DNA of 33,071 nucleotides, taken from positions 1-33,071 of the forward strand of contig CALBZA010000036.1 in assembly GCA_937890005.1 (NCBI GenBank). Reading direction: 5' to 3'. Made by a program: the position numbers and the translations under genes. Under the pieces are notes generated by a model. That model saw nothing but the letters and a program-made list of their open reading frames with translations. It searched no databases and had not been told where the DNA came from. The DNA is from an uncultured Verrucomicrobia subdivision 3 bacterium (GTDB taxonomy: Bacteria > Verrucomicrobiota > Verrucomicrobiia > Limisphaerales > DASXHY01). The stretch's first letter is position 1, and each line of letters opens with the position of its first letter. Positions 25,209 through 33,071 of this stretch are shown here, piece after piece.

Positions 25209-25864
25209 TTCTCCGCCATCCGCCGCCTGACGTCGGCGATGATCAATCCGCTCGTCTCCGCCGGTGTCTGACCCGAGTTGTCGATCACCTTGGCGCCCAG
25301 CGCAATCATCAGTGGCGCCGCCGCGCGCTGGCTGTCGCGCTGATCACGCGCCGCGAGATTTTCGTTCACGCCTTCTGCCGCACGCCGGCGCGACCGTTCG
25401 GCCAGGCCGGCATCGAGGTAATATTTGAAATCGGTTTCCGGAAATACGTTCGTTCCAATGTCCCGGCCTTCCATCACGAGGCTGCCGAACTGGATGCACT
25501 CACGCTGCTTTTTCTTCATCCAATCGCGCACCTTCGGAACCGCCGCCACGTGAGCCACGGCCGCGGCCGTCTCCGGCGTGCGAATTTCTTTCTCCGGAAA
25601 ATAGCCATCGACCAGGATGCGCGCCGCGCGATAACCGCCGACATCGACGCATTCCAAGGTTGTCTTCCACTTGCGGCATGCGGCGGCAACGGCCTTCTCA
25701 TCGTGGACGTCAATCCGTTGCTTGAGGCAATACCAGGCGAGCGTCCGATACATCGCGCCCGTATCGACGTACACAAAGCCGAGTTCTTTGGCGATGAGCT
25801 TGGAATTCGTGCTCTTGCCGCTGGCGCTTGTGCCGTCGATGGCGATGACAATGTTGTTTTTCAA
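25205..25864 (-). CDS. cmk: (d)CMP kinase
   Basis: This 219-residue enzyme phosphorylates CMP and dCMP. Seen: P-loop IDGTSASGKST (about residues 8-18), FVYVDTGAMYRTLAWY, and the CMP-binding GRDIGTNVFPETDFKYYLDAGLAERSRRR segment. The N-terminal loop (GTSASGKST rather than the more usual GPSGSGKGT) is an acceptable variant. It lies 79 bases after the aroA stop and overlaps plsC by four bases. The aroA-cmk order is conserved in many bacteria, which supports all calls in this run. Confidence 0.95.
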   Translation of the reverse strand: MKNNIVIAIDGTSASGKSTNSKLIAKELGFVYVDTGAMYRTLAWYCLKQRIDVHDEKAVAAACRKWKTTLECVDVGGYRAARILVDGYFPEKEIRTPETAAAVAHVAAVPKVRDWMKKKQRECIQFGSLVMEGRDIGTNVFPETDFKYYLDAGLAERSRRRAAEGVNENLAARDQRDSQRAAAPLMIALGAKVIDNSGQTPAETSGLIIADVRRRMAEK

Positions 25865-25943
25865 ATCGTGACTCTATACGTGACTTGTAGCCGCGGCCTA
25901 CAACCGCCGGCAGTGAAACAGCGCTCACCGAGTGCCGCGACCA

Positions 25944-27461
25944 TCAATCCGCAAACAATTCTTCATGCGTCAGGGAACGTCCAGTCTTCGCATCCAGAAT
26001 GGTGGCGCCGAGTCCTTTGGGCGGTGCTGCGGCGAGTTTCTGGAAGAAGTTCGGGAAGGTCTTCTTCACGCAGGCGGGGTTTTTAATTTTTATTCCCGGA
26101 ACTTTCAATCCCAGAATCGCGAAGCACATGGCCATGCGATGATCGTTGTAGGTTTCGATCTCCGCGCCATGCAATTGTGACGGATAAACCGCCAGCGTGT
26201 CGCCCTCCTCGATCACTTTCGCCCCGCACTTCGTCAGCTCCGTGCGCAAAGCCACCACGCGTTCGCATTCCTGCACGCGGAGACGGCCGAGATCGGTAAA
26301 GCAAACTGCCTCGCTCTCCAACGGAGCGAGGGCGATCGAAGTCATGATGCTGTCCCCGAGATCGTGTTTTCTGGAAATGAGAGGAAAGCCTCTTCCTCCC
26401 GACGGAAATTTTTCGTCGATTTGCCAGTTACTCGATGGCCATTGGCGGACTCCCACGAGTGAATGCCGGCTTTTCATTTCGCGGAGCCATCTCCCTGATT
26501 CGGCACCGGTTCTCCCAACGAGCTCGGGCATGCGGGTCCACCATTTGAAGTAGGGAGTATCTTCGCGAAGTATTGCTCCCAGTTCAGCGTTCAGTTCCGG
26601 GTTTTTGGCAACCATCGCGAATATCTGCTGGAGCTTTTCGTTGTCACTCTCGCTCCGTTGGAATATCGGCGCGGGCGCGATCCACCCGGCTCCCCAAAAA
26701 TAACTCCCACTGCTCGCATCCGGCTCGATCTGGAATTTTCCTCCGTGATGCGGAAATACTTCAATCAGCTTCGAGGTCATCACCACGTAAGGCGATTCCT
26801 CCGCGTTCTCACCCACGACCTCAATATTCCAACCGCCAATTTTCGCGCACAGCAACAACGCCGACGCAAACTGCGAACTCTGCTCAATGCTCACCTGGCA
26901 CGACCGTTTCAACGCGGAACCTGAAACCTGGGACCTGGAACTTGAAACTTCTTCCCCACCCCAAATTCTCGCCGGCAACCTTTCCATCTCCTGCTCTGAT
27001 TCGACGCGATATCCGAGCTCCCGCAACGCCTTGAACAGCGCCGCCTGCGGACGCTCGTGCATGCGTGGAACTCCATGCAGCCGATAAACGCCTTTGCCGA
27101 GACAGACAAACGCCGCCAGAAAGCGCGCCGCCGTTCCAGCGTTTCCCACAAATAATTCGACCGGCTGCTGCTCCGTTCCGCCGGACGGCACCGCGCCGCC
27201 CTTCCCGTAAACCGTGATTGTGCGGTTGCAGTCCTCGTTGGGATCGGGCCGGACATCGACCATGAACCCAAGTTCCTGCAGGCACTCGACCATGATTTGC
27301 GTGTCCTCGCTCCAAAGCGCCCCTTCGAGCGTCACCTCGCCTTCAGCCAGCGCTGCGAGGATCAGTGCACGATTGGTGATGCTCTTCGAGCCCGGCACCG
27401 TGATTTCGGCATGCACCGGTTTTTCGAGCGGAACGATTTCGATCAAATCAGGCAACGGCAT
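25944..27461 (-). CDS. aroA: EPSP synthase with two extra segments
   Basis: This enzyme transfers the enolpyruvyl group of PEP to shikimate-3-phosphate in the shikimate pathway. The 505 residues exceed the usual 430 or so. Core motifs are present: VPGSKSITNRALILAAL (about 22-38), LFVGNAGTAARFLAA, GVPRMHERP, EQSSQFASALLL, DASSGSYFW, DLGDSIMTS, YNDHRMAM and CVKKTFPNFF. Extra are a short segment (about 170-185, from a heptanucleotide repeat) and a charged helical segment (about 269-337) before the NWQIDEKFP block. The usual RxKETDR region reads RVQECERV, so Lys is Gln and Asp is Glu, while the Glu and Arg remain. The catalytic residues are otherwise kept, so activity is plausible. It lies 114 bases downstream of tyrA. 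Confidence 0.93.
   Translation of the reverse strand: MPLPDLIEIVPLEKPVHAEITVPGSKSITNRALILAALAEGEVTLEGALWSEDTQIMVECLQELGFMVDVRPDPNEDCNRTITVYGKGGAVPSGGTEQQPVELFVGNAGTAARFLAAFVCLGKGVYRLHGVPRMHERPQAALFKALRELGYRVESEQEMERLPARIWGGEEVSSSRSQVSGSALKRSCQVSIEQSSQFASALLLCAKIGGWNIEVVGENAEESPYVVMTSKLIEVFPHHGGKFQIEPDASSGSYFWGAGWIAPAPIFQRSESDNEKLQQIFAMVAKNPELNAELGAILREDTPYFKWWTRMPELVGRTGAESGRWLREMKSRHSLVGVRQWPSSNWQIDEKFPSGGRGFPLISRKHDLGDSIMTSIALAPLESEAVCFTDLGRLRVQECERVVALRTELTKCGAKVIEEGDTLAVYPSQLHGAEIETYNDHRMAMCFAILGLKVPGIKIKNPACVKKTFPNFFQKLAAAPPKGLGATILDAKTGRSLTHEELFAD
26916..26950 (-). repeat. Heptanucleotide tandem repeat inside aroA
   Basis: Five 7-base units on the minus strand: AAGTTTC, AAGTTCC, AGGTCCC, AGGTTTC, AGGTTCC. 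It encodes residues about 171-183 of AroA (Ser/Val-rich). The same kind of units occur at 28537-28576 between genes. Confidence 0.85.
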
Positions 27462-27484
27462 ACGGATCAGCCACGGGCTTGTTT

Positions 27485-27572
27485 AGCCACAGATGAAACA
27501 CAGATTGAACACAGATTCAAAATACGACTTTGAAAGAAGCGTCCGTGTTTCATCTGTGTTTCATCTGTGGCT
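27485..27572. repeat. CACAGATG-family inverted repeat pair
   Basis: The arms are 27485-27514 (starting AGCCACAGATGAAACACA) and 27543-27572, matching at about 27 of 30 positions around a 28-base loop. It sits between the tyrA stop and the aroA start; transcripts through it could fold into a long hairpin. Confidence 0.85.
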
Positions 27573-27575
27573 CAA

Positions 27576-28460
27576 TTATTCGGGTGAAGGTGAAGCGCAG
27601 GCGGCGCACCAGTGGTCCCGTCGCTGTTTGGCCTGTTGGAAGAATTTTTCCAGCGCGGTGACGTCGGCCTGTTCAAGAGCGTTTTGAATCTGTTGAAGGT
27701 CGCGGATGAATCGTTTGAGCGTCCGACCCAGGTTCTTCCGGTTGGCCATGGCAATGTCGCGCCACATTTCGGGCGAACCGGAGGCGACGCGTGTGGTGTC
27801 GCGAAATCCCGTCGCGCACAATTTCGCCTGCTCCTTCGGAAGCTTCGGATTCAGCACCAGGTTCGTGAGCACGGCGGCGGTGAGATGCGGCAGATGACTC
27901 GACCGGCTCACCAGTTCGTCGTGAAGATTCGCATCCATCCGAAGCACCCGGCTTCCGAGCGCCTTCCAAAATGCCTCCACTTTTTTCAATGCAGTGGGAC
28001 TCGAATTTTTCGTCGGTGTCACCACGCAGGCGGCATTCTGAAACAAATCAGCTCGCGCGGCGGCAACTCCCGTCTTTTCGCTGCCAGCCATCGGATGACT
28101 GCCGATGAAATGAGCACCAGCCTTTTGAACCAATCCGGCGATGTCGCGCACGACACTGTTTTTCACACTGCCGACGTCGGTCACAATCGCACCGCGTTTC
28201 AGGGCGGGAAGCAGTTGTTTCGTCAATGAACGCATCTGCGCCAGCGGCGTGCAGAGAATGACGAGGTCGGCATTGGAAACCGCGGTAAGAAGATCGGTCG
28301 TCGCGTAATCCGTCGCGCCGGCTTTCTCACACTCGGCAATTCCAGCCTCGCGCCGGACGTATCCAGCCACTTCATCCGCGAGACGACGACGCTTCACGGC
28401 CAGCCCAATGGAACCACCGAGCAGACCGACGCCGACGATTGTGATCTTCGGAAAACGCAC
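27576..28460 (-). CDS. tyrA: Prephenate dehydrogenase (TyrA type)
   Basis: This 294-residue NAD(P)-dependent enzyme makes 4-hydroxyphenylpyruvate from prephenate, or tyrosine from arogenate. Seen: Rossmann start ITIVGVGLLGGSIGLAV (about residues 6-22), VILCTPLAQM, IVTDVGSVKNSVV, GAHFIGSHPMAGSEKTGV with the catalytic His, and a helical C-terminal dimerisation domain (ELVSRSSHLPHLTAAVL, GFRDTTRVASGSPEMWRDI). The start is GTG 28460, directly before the Rossmann strand; the frame stays open to 28559 only through a repeat. No ACT domain is seen. It precedes aroA and cmk on the same strand. Confidence 0.95.
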   Translation of the reverse strand: MRFPKITIVGVGLLGGSIGLAVKRRRLADEVAGYVRREAGIAECEKAGATDYATTDLLTAVSNADLVILCTPLAQMRSLTKQLLPALKRGAIVTDVGSVKNSVVRDIAGLVQKAGAHFIGSHPMAGSEKTGVAAARADLFQNAACVVTPTKNSSPTALKKVEAFWKALGSRVLRMDANLHDELVSRSSHLPHLTAAVLTNLVLNPKLPKEQAKLCATGFRDTTRVASGSPEMWRDIAMANRKNLGRTLKRFIRDLQQIQNALEQADVTALEKFFQQAKQRRDHWCAACASPSPE

Positions 28461-28536
28461 GGGCGAGAGAATAGTGGAATCAGGACTGGGGATGGAAGAT
28501 GAATTCCAAGCCGGGCGAAGCCCAAGATCCAGATCG

Positions 28537-28576
28537 AAATTCCAAATTCCAAATTCCAAATTCCAGGTTCCAGGTC
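28537..28576 (+). repeat. AAATTCC heptanucleotide tandem repeat
   Basis: Four exact AAATTCC units (28537-28564) are followed by AGGTTCC and AGGTC. They use the same unit type as the repeat inside aroA. It lies upstream of tyrA and downstream of the SIMPL gene. Confidence 0.85.
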
Positions 28577-28627
28577 AGAGGGAACCTCAACTCCGATTCA
28601 ATCCGCCCGCCTCAGCAAAACCGGCCA

Positions 28628-29416
28628 TCACTGCGGATGAACGGTAAATTCCACTGCGACATGTGCGGTATAGATCATTTCTCCAAAGGACGATGCGGAT
28701 CCATCCGCCTCCGCCTGATTGGCGCCGCGAAGAGTTGCGTCCACGGGAGCCATTGATGAAAAGCCGAAAGCCTTCTGACCGTACGCAACCCGAGCCGGCA
28801 CGTCGCCGCCGATCACTTCACCTTCTTGAAAACTCACAGGCACCAGCCGCACTCCAAACTTCTGTTCGTAAATCCGTCTATGTTGGTTGACCTTGTCGCA
28901 TGCCTGTTTCAGCGCTTTTTCCTTGGAAGTTTCTTTGTCGGCATACTCAAACTCCACACCTGCGAATTGCGCCTCCGAAATACCGTCAACAACGATTGCA
29001 ATCGCGCTGAACTCGGCGTCATCGGTCACAGTCACCCGCAGCACGTTCTCAACTTTGAAGCTTCGCGCCTTGTCGGTGAAAACTCCGGGCCGGGGCGTTG
29101 AGGAAAACCGCGTCGTATTGATCCGATCGTCAGCGATGCCGCGTTGCTTCAACTGCCCGATCACCTTCGTTCGCACGCCCTGGTTCAACCGAAGGGCTTC
29201 CTGCATTGACCGGCTTTCCGTGGCAATTCGGAGACTCACGACGGCACGATGCGCCGGCACGCGCACCTCAGCTTCACCGGTGAATGTCGCTCTTCTCGGA
29301 ACTGACTGCAGATACTGCGACAATTCGGTTGGCGTTCCCTTGATCTCAACTTCCCCGTAAGCGGTGGCCGAGGCGAGTGCGAGTACAGCAATGATGGAGT
29401 GCTTGAATTTGAACAT
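28628..29416 (-). CDS. Exported SIMPL-domain (DUF541) protein
   Basis: This 262-residue protein has a signal peptide (MFKFKHSIIAVLALASATAYG). The SIMPL/DUF541 domain follows from about residue 42: TFTGEAEVRVPAHRAVVSLRIATESRS, EALRLNQGVRTKVIGQLKQRGIADDRINT, FKVENVLRVTVTDDAEF, and a C-terminal MIYTAHVAVEFTV strand. SIMPL proteins (for example E. coli YggE, BP26) form periplasmic ring-like oligomers of unclear function linked to oxidative stress. The length is normal. It is upstream of tyrA but separated by about 167 bases and a repeat, so linkage is uncertain. Confidence 0.92.
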   Translation of the reverse strand: MFKFKHSIIAVLALASATAYGEVEIKGTPTELSQYLQSVPRRATFTGEAEVRVPAHRAVVSLRIATESRSMQEALRLNQGVRTKVIGQLKQRGIADDRINTTRFSSTPRPGVFTDKARSFKVENVLRVTVTDDAEFSAIAIVVDGISEAQFAGVEFEYADKETSKEKALKQACDKVNQHRRIYEQKFGVRLVPVSFQEGEVIGGDVPARVAYGQKAFGFSSMAPVDATLRGANQAEADGSASSFGEMIYTAHVAVEFTVHPQ

Positions 29417-29582
29417 GGCTTGAATGTCGATTGGTGTTAAAACGGTCCTTTTCCACGAACAGCGCGATCATCCGGACTCTCTTCAGCACCGACTTCATCA
29501 GTGTCCTGAACTCACGAATGGATGCGTCTCCTCCGTCCGCGCGGAAAGCATTGCCAGTTGAGACGGGCTCTTTGAAGCAAAA

Positions 29583-30644
29583 TCATTTCTCCAGAGGAAT
29601 CTCCATTCCGCCTCGCTGCGCCGATTGAAAACAGGCATCGGTCACCTGCTGGGTTTTCAATGCCCACAACGGCCAGTCTTCGTTCAGCGATCCGGTCATC
29701 GCCTGAGCTGCGAAGTTGCGGAACATCCGCGCGTCCTGCTTCAGCGGATTCGAATGAACGGCTTCCCGCCATGAAACCGCCTCCTGAACACCATTGATTT
29801 CAATCGCCGGTTCCTGATCGCTCGTCGGATGAACGAAGTCGGCAATGCGCAAACTTCCCTTCTTGCCGCTGATCTGTGCCCACTGCTGTTTCTCGGTCAG
29901 GAACGAGCAGAAAAAACCCGCCGAAGTTTGGTCATCGAAAATCAGTTCGCCCGAGAAATCGGTCGGCGCCGGCCCCGGACTCAACACGCTGCCGCGTTGC
30001 GAAAGAATTCGCCCTGTCACGCGCGCCGGCATCCGCCAGTTCATCGCCCACAAACTGAACCGGATGCAATACCAGCCGAGATCGCCCAGGCAGCCGGTCG
30101 GTTCCAGCTCACTGTGAATGCGGATGTTGTCGCGGAAGAAATCCTCGACGGCTCGGAACGTGAACATCGAGCTGATCCGCTTCATTTCTCCAATGCTGCT
30201 GCCGTCGTTGATGAGTTCGCGGATGCGGCTCAATCGATGGTTGTGCATGAACATCACGCCATCGAGGAACTGCACGCCGTTGCGCCGACACGCATCGGCC
30301 ATTTCCGCCACATCATCGCTGTTCAACCCGCACGGCTTTTCACAAAGCACATGCTTGCGAGCCGCTGCGGCGCGGAGCACCCACTCCTTTCGAAGCCCGG
30401 TTGGAAGCGGAATGTAGATCGCATCGACTTCCTTCGACCCGATCAATTCTTCGTAACCGCCGAGTGCGCTCGGCCTTTTCTCGAACGGAACCGCCGACTG
30501 GCATGATTCGATAAAGCCGCGGCTTTTCTCGAGATCGCGGCTGGCGACGGCGGTGACGATGCCGTTTCCGCTTTCACGAATGGCGCGCCAGTTCTTCCGC
30601 GCAATGCCTGCCGTGCCGAGAATTCCCCATCGAATCTGTTTCAT
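29583..30644 (-). CDS. Gfo/Idh/MocA-family oxidoreductase
   Basis: This 353-residue NAD(P)-dependent dehydrogenase acts on sugars or sugar derivatives. Seen: N-terminal Rossmann fold (IRWGILGTAGIARKNWRAIRE, about residues 4-24), AIYIPLPTG, the family-defining CEKPCGLN (about 96-103, with the catalytic Lys), and FLDGVMFMHNHRLSRIREL. A C-terminal alpha/beta domain follows, with LGDLGWYCIRF where the conserved Asp lies. The substrate cannot be inferred. It has no signal peptide, so it is cytoplasmic. It is separated from the SIMPL gene by about 166 bases with nothing recognisable. Confidence 0.93.
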   Translation of the reverse strand: MKQIRWGILGTAGIARKNWRAIRESGNGIVTAVASRDLEKSRGFIESCQSAVPFEKRPSALGGYEELIGSKEVDAIYIPLPTGLRKEWVLRAAAARKHVLCEKPCGLNSDDVAEMADACRRNGVQFLDGVMFMHNHRLSRIRELINDGSSIGEMKRISSMFTFRAVEDFFRDNIRIHSELEPTGCLGDLGWYCIRFSLWAMNWRMPARVTGRILSQRGSVLSPGPAPTDFSGELIFDDQTSAGFFCSFLTEKQQWAQISGKKGSLRIADFVHPTSDQEPAIEINGVQEAVSWREAVHSNPLKQDARMFRNFAAQAMTGSLNEDWPLWALKTQQVTDACFQSAQRGGMEIPLEK

Positions 30645-30804
30645 GTTGCGCTCACTACTATCGGACCGGTTCCCGGATGCAATGCTGCGATTTTTGCAGC
30701 GCTCGCGTCAAAGGTAGGCGAACACCCGAGGAAACGGCTTTTGCGAAAATCCCGTTCAATTCCATCTTGTTGTTTCGGAGCTGTTCCAACTTTCAAAATG
30801 AACC

Positions 30805-31371
30805 ATGAAAGAGATCAAATTTTTATGTCCGTCGTGCGGGCAGCGCATTCAATTTGAACCGGGCCATGCCGGCGAGAATGTCCCCTGCCCTTCCTGCGCA
30901 ACCATGATCCGCCTTCCATTGACCGCCGAACCAATCGAATCAACCGAGGTTGAAAATGACGCCAGCCTGTTCTCCTCGCCGGGCGGCGAAAAAGTGTCCT
31001 ACGCACCCATACCAGCGACAGTCGGCCTCAAGGATGAAGCGGAAACGAATCAAGTCATTGCGAACAAGCCGCAGAAGTCTTCCGCAAGCCCAGCCTCAAC
31101 CATGTCGAACCCGGAAAGGAATCACACTGCGGCGGAAGTTCACGAGATTGATCTGCATTGCGCCTGTCCCATGTGCCAATCCCGACTTCATATTTCGATC
31201 AGGGAAGATTCATCTCCCATAGGCCTTCAGGCATCCCACCACGGATCGCCGCCAGAACATCTTTCCATCGCGGAGCGGGAAAAGCTGATTGAGAACGCAC
31301 GAAAAGCTCATCCGGTCATGTCGCCCAACGCACAGCTCAAACCGCGTCTGGACAAAATCCTGGGCGGCTAA
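30805..31371 (+). CDS. Zinc-ribbon hypothetical protein
   Basis: This 188-residue protein starts with a zinc ribbon: Cys8-Pro-Ser-Cys11 and Cys28-Pro-Ser-Cys31 around IQFEPGHAGENVP, a form seen in many MJ0042-like and Verrucomicrobia/Planctomycetes proteins. A Ser/Thr/Glu/Lys-rich low-complexity linker follows (about 40-115). A second partial ribbon, CACPMCQSRL, lies near 119-128, with no second Cys pair. The C-terminus is helical and charged (SIAEREKLIENARKAHPVM, LKPRLDKILGG). No membrane segment is visible. The function is unknown; the N-terminal ribbon likely binds Zn. No strong Shine-Dalgarno precedes ATG 30805. Confidence 0.8.
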   Translation: MKEIKFLCPSCGQRIQFEPGHAGENVPCPSCATMIRLPLTAEPIESTEVENDASLFSSPGGEKVSYAPIPATVGLKDEAETNQVIANKPQKSSASPASTMSNPERNHTAAEVHEIDLHCACPMCQSRLHISIREDSSPIGLQASHHGSPPEHLSIAEREKLIENARKAHPVMSPNAQLKPRLDKILGG

Positions 31372-31460
31372 TTCGGAAAGCTGTTCCAAGGCTGCGCGGC
31401 GGCACAACCACCTTCAGCTGGGACGAAGCTGCCACTCAGCCGACTACAACATCGTTCACA

Positions 31461-32561
31461 TCAGCCCCGCCGTTCGCGAATAGCCGTCAGGATGTTCGCA
31501 ATCACTTCACCCTTCGGCTTCGCACCCTGCGGACCGCCGTGATGGAGACGTACGCTCACCGCACCGGCTTCCATGTCGCGGCCACCGATGACGAGCATCG
31601 TGTGGACCTTCGCCTTCTCGGCCTCGGCGATCTTGGCCTTGATCGGATCGGTGCCGAAATCGGTTTCCACGCGGACCATGTTGGCGCGTAGTTCCTGCGC
31701 GATGGCTTTGGCGTAATTCACCAGCGGCTCGTCATCACCGATCGTGAGCACGCGAACCTGTTCGGGCGCGAGCCAGAGCGGGAAGTTGCCGGCGTAATGC
31801 TCGATCAGGAATCCGATGAAACGTTCATGCGTGCCGAGCGGCGCGCGATGAATGCAGAGCGGAGTCTTGAGCGTGTTGTCGCGATCCTTGTATTGCAGGC
31901 CGAATCGCGCAGGCACGGCGAAATCGACCTGGTTCGTCGCAATCGTGAACTCACGGCCGATCGCACTCCAGACCTGCACATCGATCTTCGGCCCGTAGAA
32001 CGCCGCTTCGTTCGGCACCTCGACGTAGTTGATGCCGGATTCGATCAGAACCCTGCGGACCATGTCTTCGGTCTTCTTCCAGAGTTCGGGTTGATCGACG
32101 TATTTCTTGCCGAGCCCTTCTTTGGAATGCGTGCTGAAACGCATCACATATTTTTCCAGCCCGAAGATTTTGAAATACTTCAGATACATGTCGTTCACCG
32201 CGCGGAACTCCTCGGCGAACTGGTCTTCAGTGCAATAGATGTGGGCGTCGTTCATGTTGAGCGACCGCACGCGCATGAGGCCGAACAACTCGCCTGATTG
32301 CTCATAGCGATAGCAGCAACCGTATTCCGCGAGGCGCAACGGCAGATCGCGATAACTGCGCGGTTCCGCCGCAAAAATGCGGTGATGATGCGGGCAGTTC
32401 ATGGCTTTGAGGTAGTAGCTCTCCGCCTCGCCGAGCCGACTCAACTGGGCGCGCAACGCGGACAGCTCGTTGAACGCGGCGACGATTTCTGCCGGCGCGG
32501 TGCTGGCCTTGACGGCTTGCTCAATGGCTGAAAATTCTTCGTCTATCAAAATGGCAGACAT
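31461..32561 (-). pseudogene. thrS: Threonyl-tRNA synthetase lacking its N-terminal half
   Basis: The 366-residue frame covers the C-terminal part of ThrRS. Seen: AMNCPHHHRIF (Zn-binding Cys), motif 2 CCYRYEQSGELFGLMRVRS, NDAHIYCT (second Zn ligand), HRAPLGTHERFIGFLIEHYAG (third ligand and motif 3), then the anticodon-binding domain (QVRVLTIGDDEPL, MLVIGGRDMEAG). Missing are the TGS domain, the editing domain and motif 1 (the dimer interface), about 270 residues of the usual 640. The first 45 residues (MSAILIDEEF..) look like the insertion that precedes the MNCP motif in ThrRS of this lineage, so the break lies near 32561-32575. It could be a remnant, a second copy beside an intact gene elsewhere, or an assembly error. 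The frame is otherwise intact. Confidence 0.85.
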
Positions 32562-32656
32562 GGGCGGGAAAATAGCCCTCCGGACACCGCAATGAAATCT
32601 CAAACTTCCGCGCACAAGCGGAGGTTCTGCTTCCCATACACCCCAGGCAGGCGCCT

Positions 32657-33071
32657 CTAAAGCCTCGGATCGACCGGCTCGCTTTCCAACGCCAAGACAC
32701 CAAACACGGCTTCACGCACGCGACGCAATGGCTCTTTGCGAACGAACCGCTCCAGCGCCTCAATGCCCAGCGCAAATTCACGAAGAGCCAACGACCGTTT
32801 GGTTGAAAGTCCACGCGCGCGCAGTCGCTCCAGATTCTCCGTCGCCGTGCCACGATCCACCTGGTCGCCGAGGAAGATGAGTTTACGACCGTCAGGATGA
32901 TGCAGCAGTGGACGCAAGTCCGCTCCTTCGGACCGCGACTCTGCGAGTCGCAGCGAAGCAGACAGGTTCGAATCGCTTTGAAGAACCTGTGATTCCGGAT
33001 CGCGCACATTGCTGCGGGTCACAGACCCGCGCTCCGTTGGACAACCAGACACCACGTCATCGGCAACTTCG
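32657..33071 (-). CDS. Unknown protein, partial, running off the window
   Basis: The frame stays open to the window edge, so the true start may lie outside. Toward the C-terminus (from about 32920 downward) codon use looks coding and reads GRKLIFLGDQVDRGT, then ERLRARGLSTKRSL, ALREFALGIEALERF and VREAVFGVLALESE. LIFLGDQVDRG resembles the LGDxVDRG motif of metallophosphatases, but the rest does not follow that fold, so I do not name it. Toward the window edge the frame crosses a GGTCACAGACC palindrome (33014-33030) and other repeat-like DNA that it translates (ERGSVTRSNV..). Either the repeat was inserted in frame or the gene starts below it, for example near 32950. The stop lies 95 bases before the ThrRS start. 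Confidence 0.5.
   Translation of the reverse strand, partial: EVADDVVSGCPTERGSVTRSNVRDPESQVLQSDSNLSASLRLAESRSEGADLRPLLHHPDGRKLIFLGDQVDRGTATENLERLRARGLSTKRSLALREFALGIEALERFVRKEPLRRVREAVFGVLALESEPVDPRL
33014..33030. repeat. GGTCACAGACC-family palindrome inside the edge frame
   Basis: GCGGGTC-ACA-GACCCGC is a perfect 7-bp stem with the same ACA loop and flanking GCTCC as the element at 9915-9939. It lies within an open frame. Confidence 0.8.

Overview
The window looks like chromosomal DNA of a Verrucomicrobiota bacterium, probably of the Pedosphaera/Limisphaera type. This is an inference from the moderately GC-rich coding DNA, the protein families present (a secreted two-domain GH43, an Ig-linked pectate lyase, a lineage-style threonyl-tRNA synthetase, a SIMPL protein, a DUF2959 lipoprotein), the weak Shine-Dalgarno sites and many short dispersed palindromic repeats between genes. 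No tRNA, rRNA, CRISPR array, transposase or phage gene was seen.

Layout. Positions 1-523 are a repeat-rich block bounded by 29-bp inverted repeats. Next come a fluoride channel gene (fluC/crcB) and an overlapping, N-terminally truncated PrsW-like gene. Positions 1472-3317 (minus) carry a small secreted protein, a lone receiver domain and a DUF2959 lipoprotein. Positions 3513-5629 (plus) carry aspartokinase with a clear terminator, a small lipoprotein and an FtsB/DivIC-like division protein. Positions 5750-9860 hold a YbbP/YbbA-type ABC exporter, divergent from a TesA-like esterase, the same arrangement as in E. coli. Positions 9956-12709 encode pyruvate phosphate dikinase with a good promoter. 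A small lipoprotein and a YlbF-family protein with a Cys/His metal-binding tail follow.

Positions 14074-21382 form a small pectin-degradation locus: a tandem GH43 enzyme, a PL1 pectate lyase and a CE8 pectin methylesterase, all secreted. A receiver-PAS-SpoIIE phosphatase sits in the middle and is a plausible signalling partner. After a second repeat-rich gap come cysS and tmk, a DUF4404 protein, and a minus-strand run tyrA-aroA-cmk-plsC (aromatic amino acids, CMP kinase, phospholipid synthesis). The right end holds a SIMPL protein, a Gfo/Idh/MocA oxidoreductase, a zinc-ribbon protein, a ThrRS gene lacking its N-terminal half, and an unidentified gene running off the window.

The most unusual signal is the repeat ecology. 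Several families of short palindromes, some with stems that differ between copies yet still pair, occupy gene borders. Repeats also appear inside reading frames: a heptanucleotide tandem in aroA and a palindrome in the right-edge gene. Two genes (PrsW-like, ThrRS) have lost their 5' halves but keep intact C-terminal frames. I did not find a convincing new multi-gene defence or mobile system. The best candidates for novelty are the repeat families, the in-frame insertions and the gene truncations.
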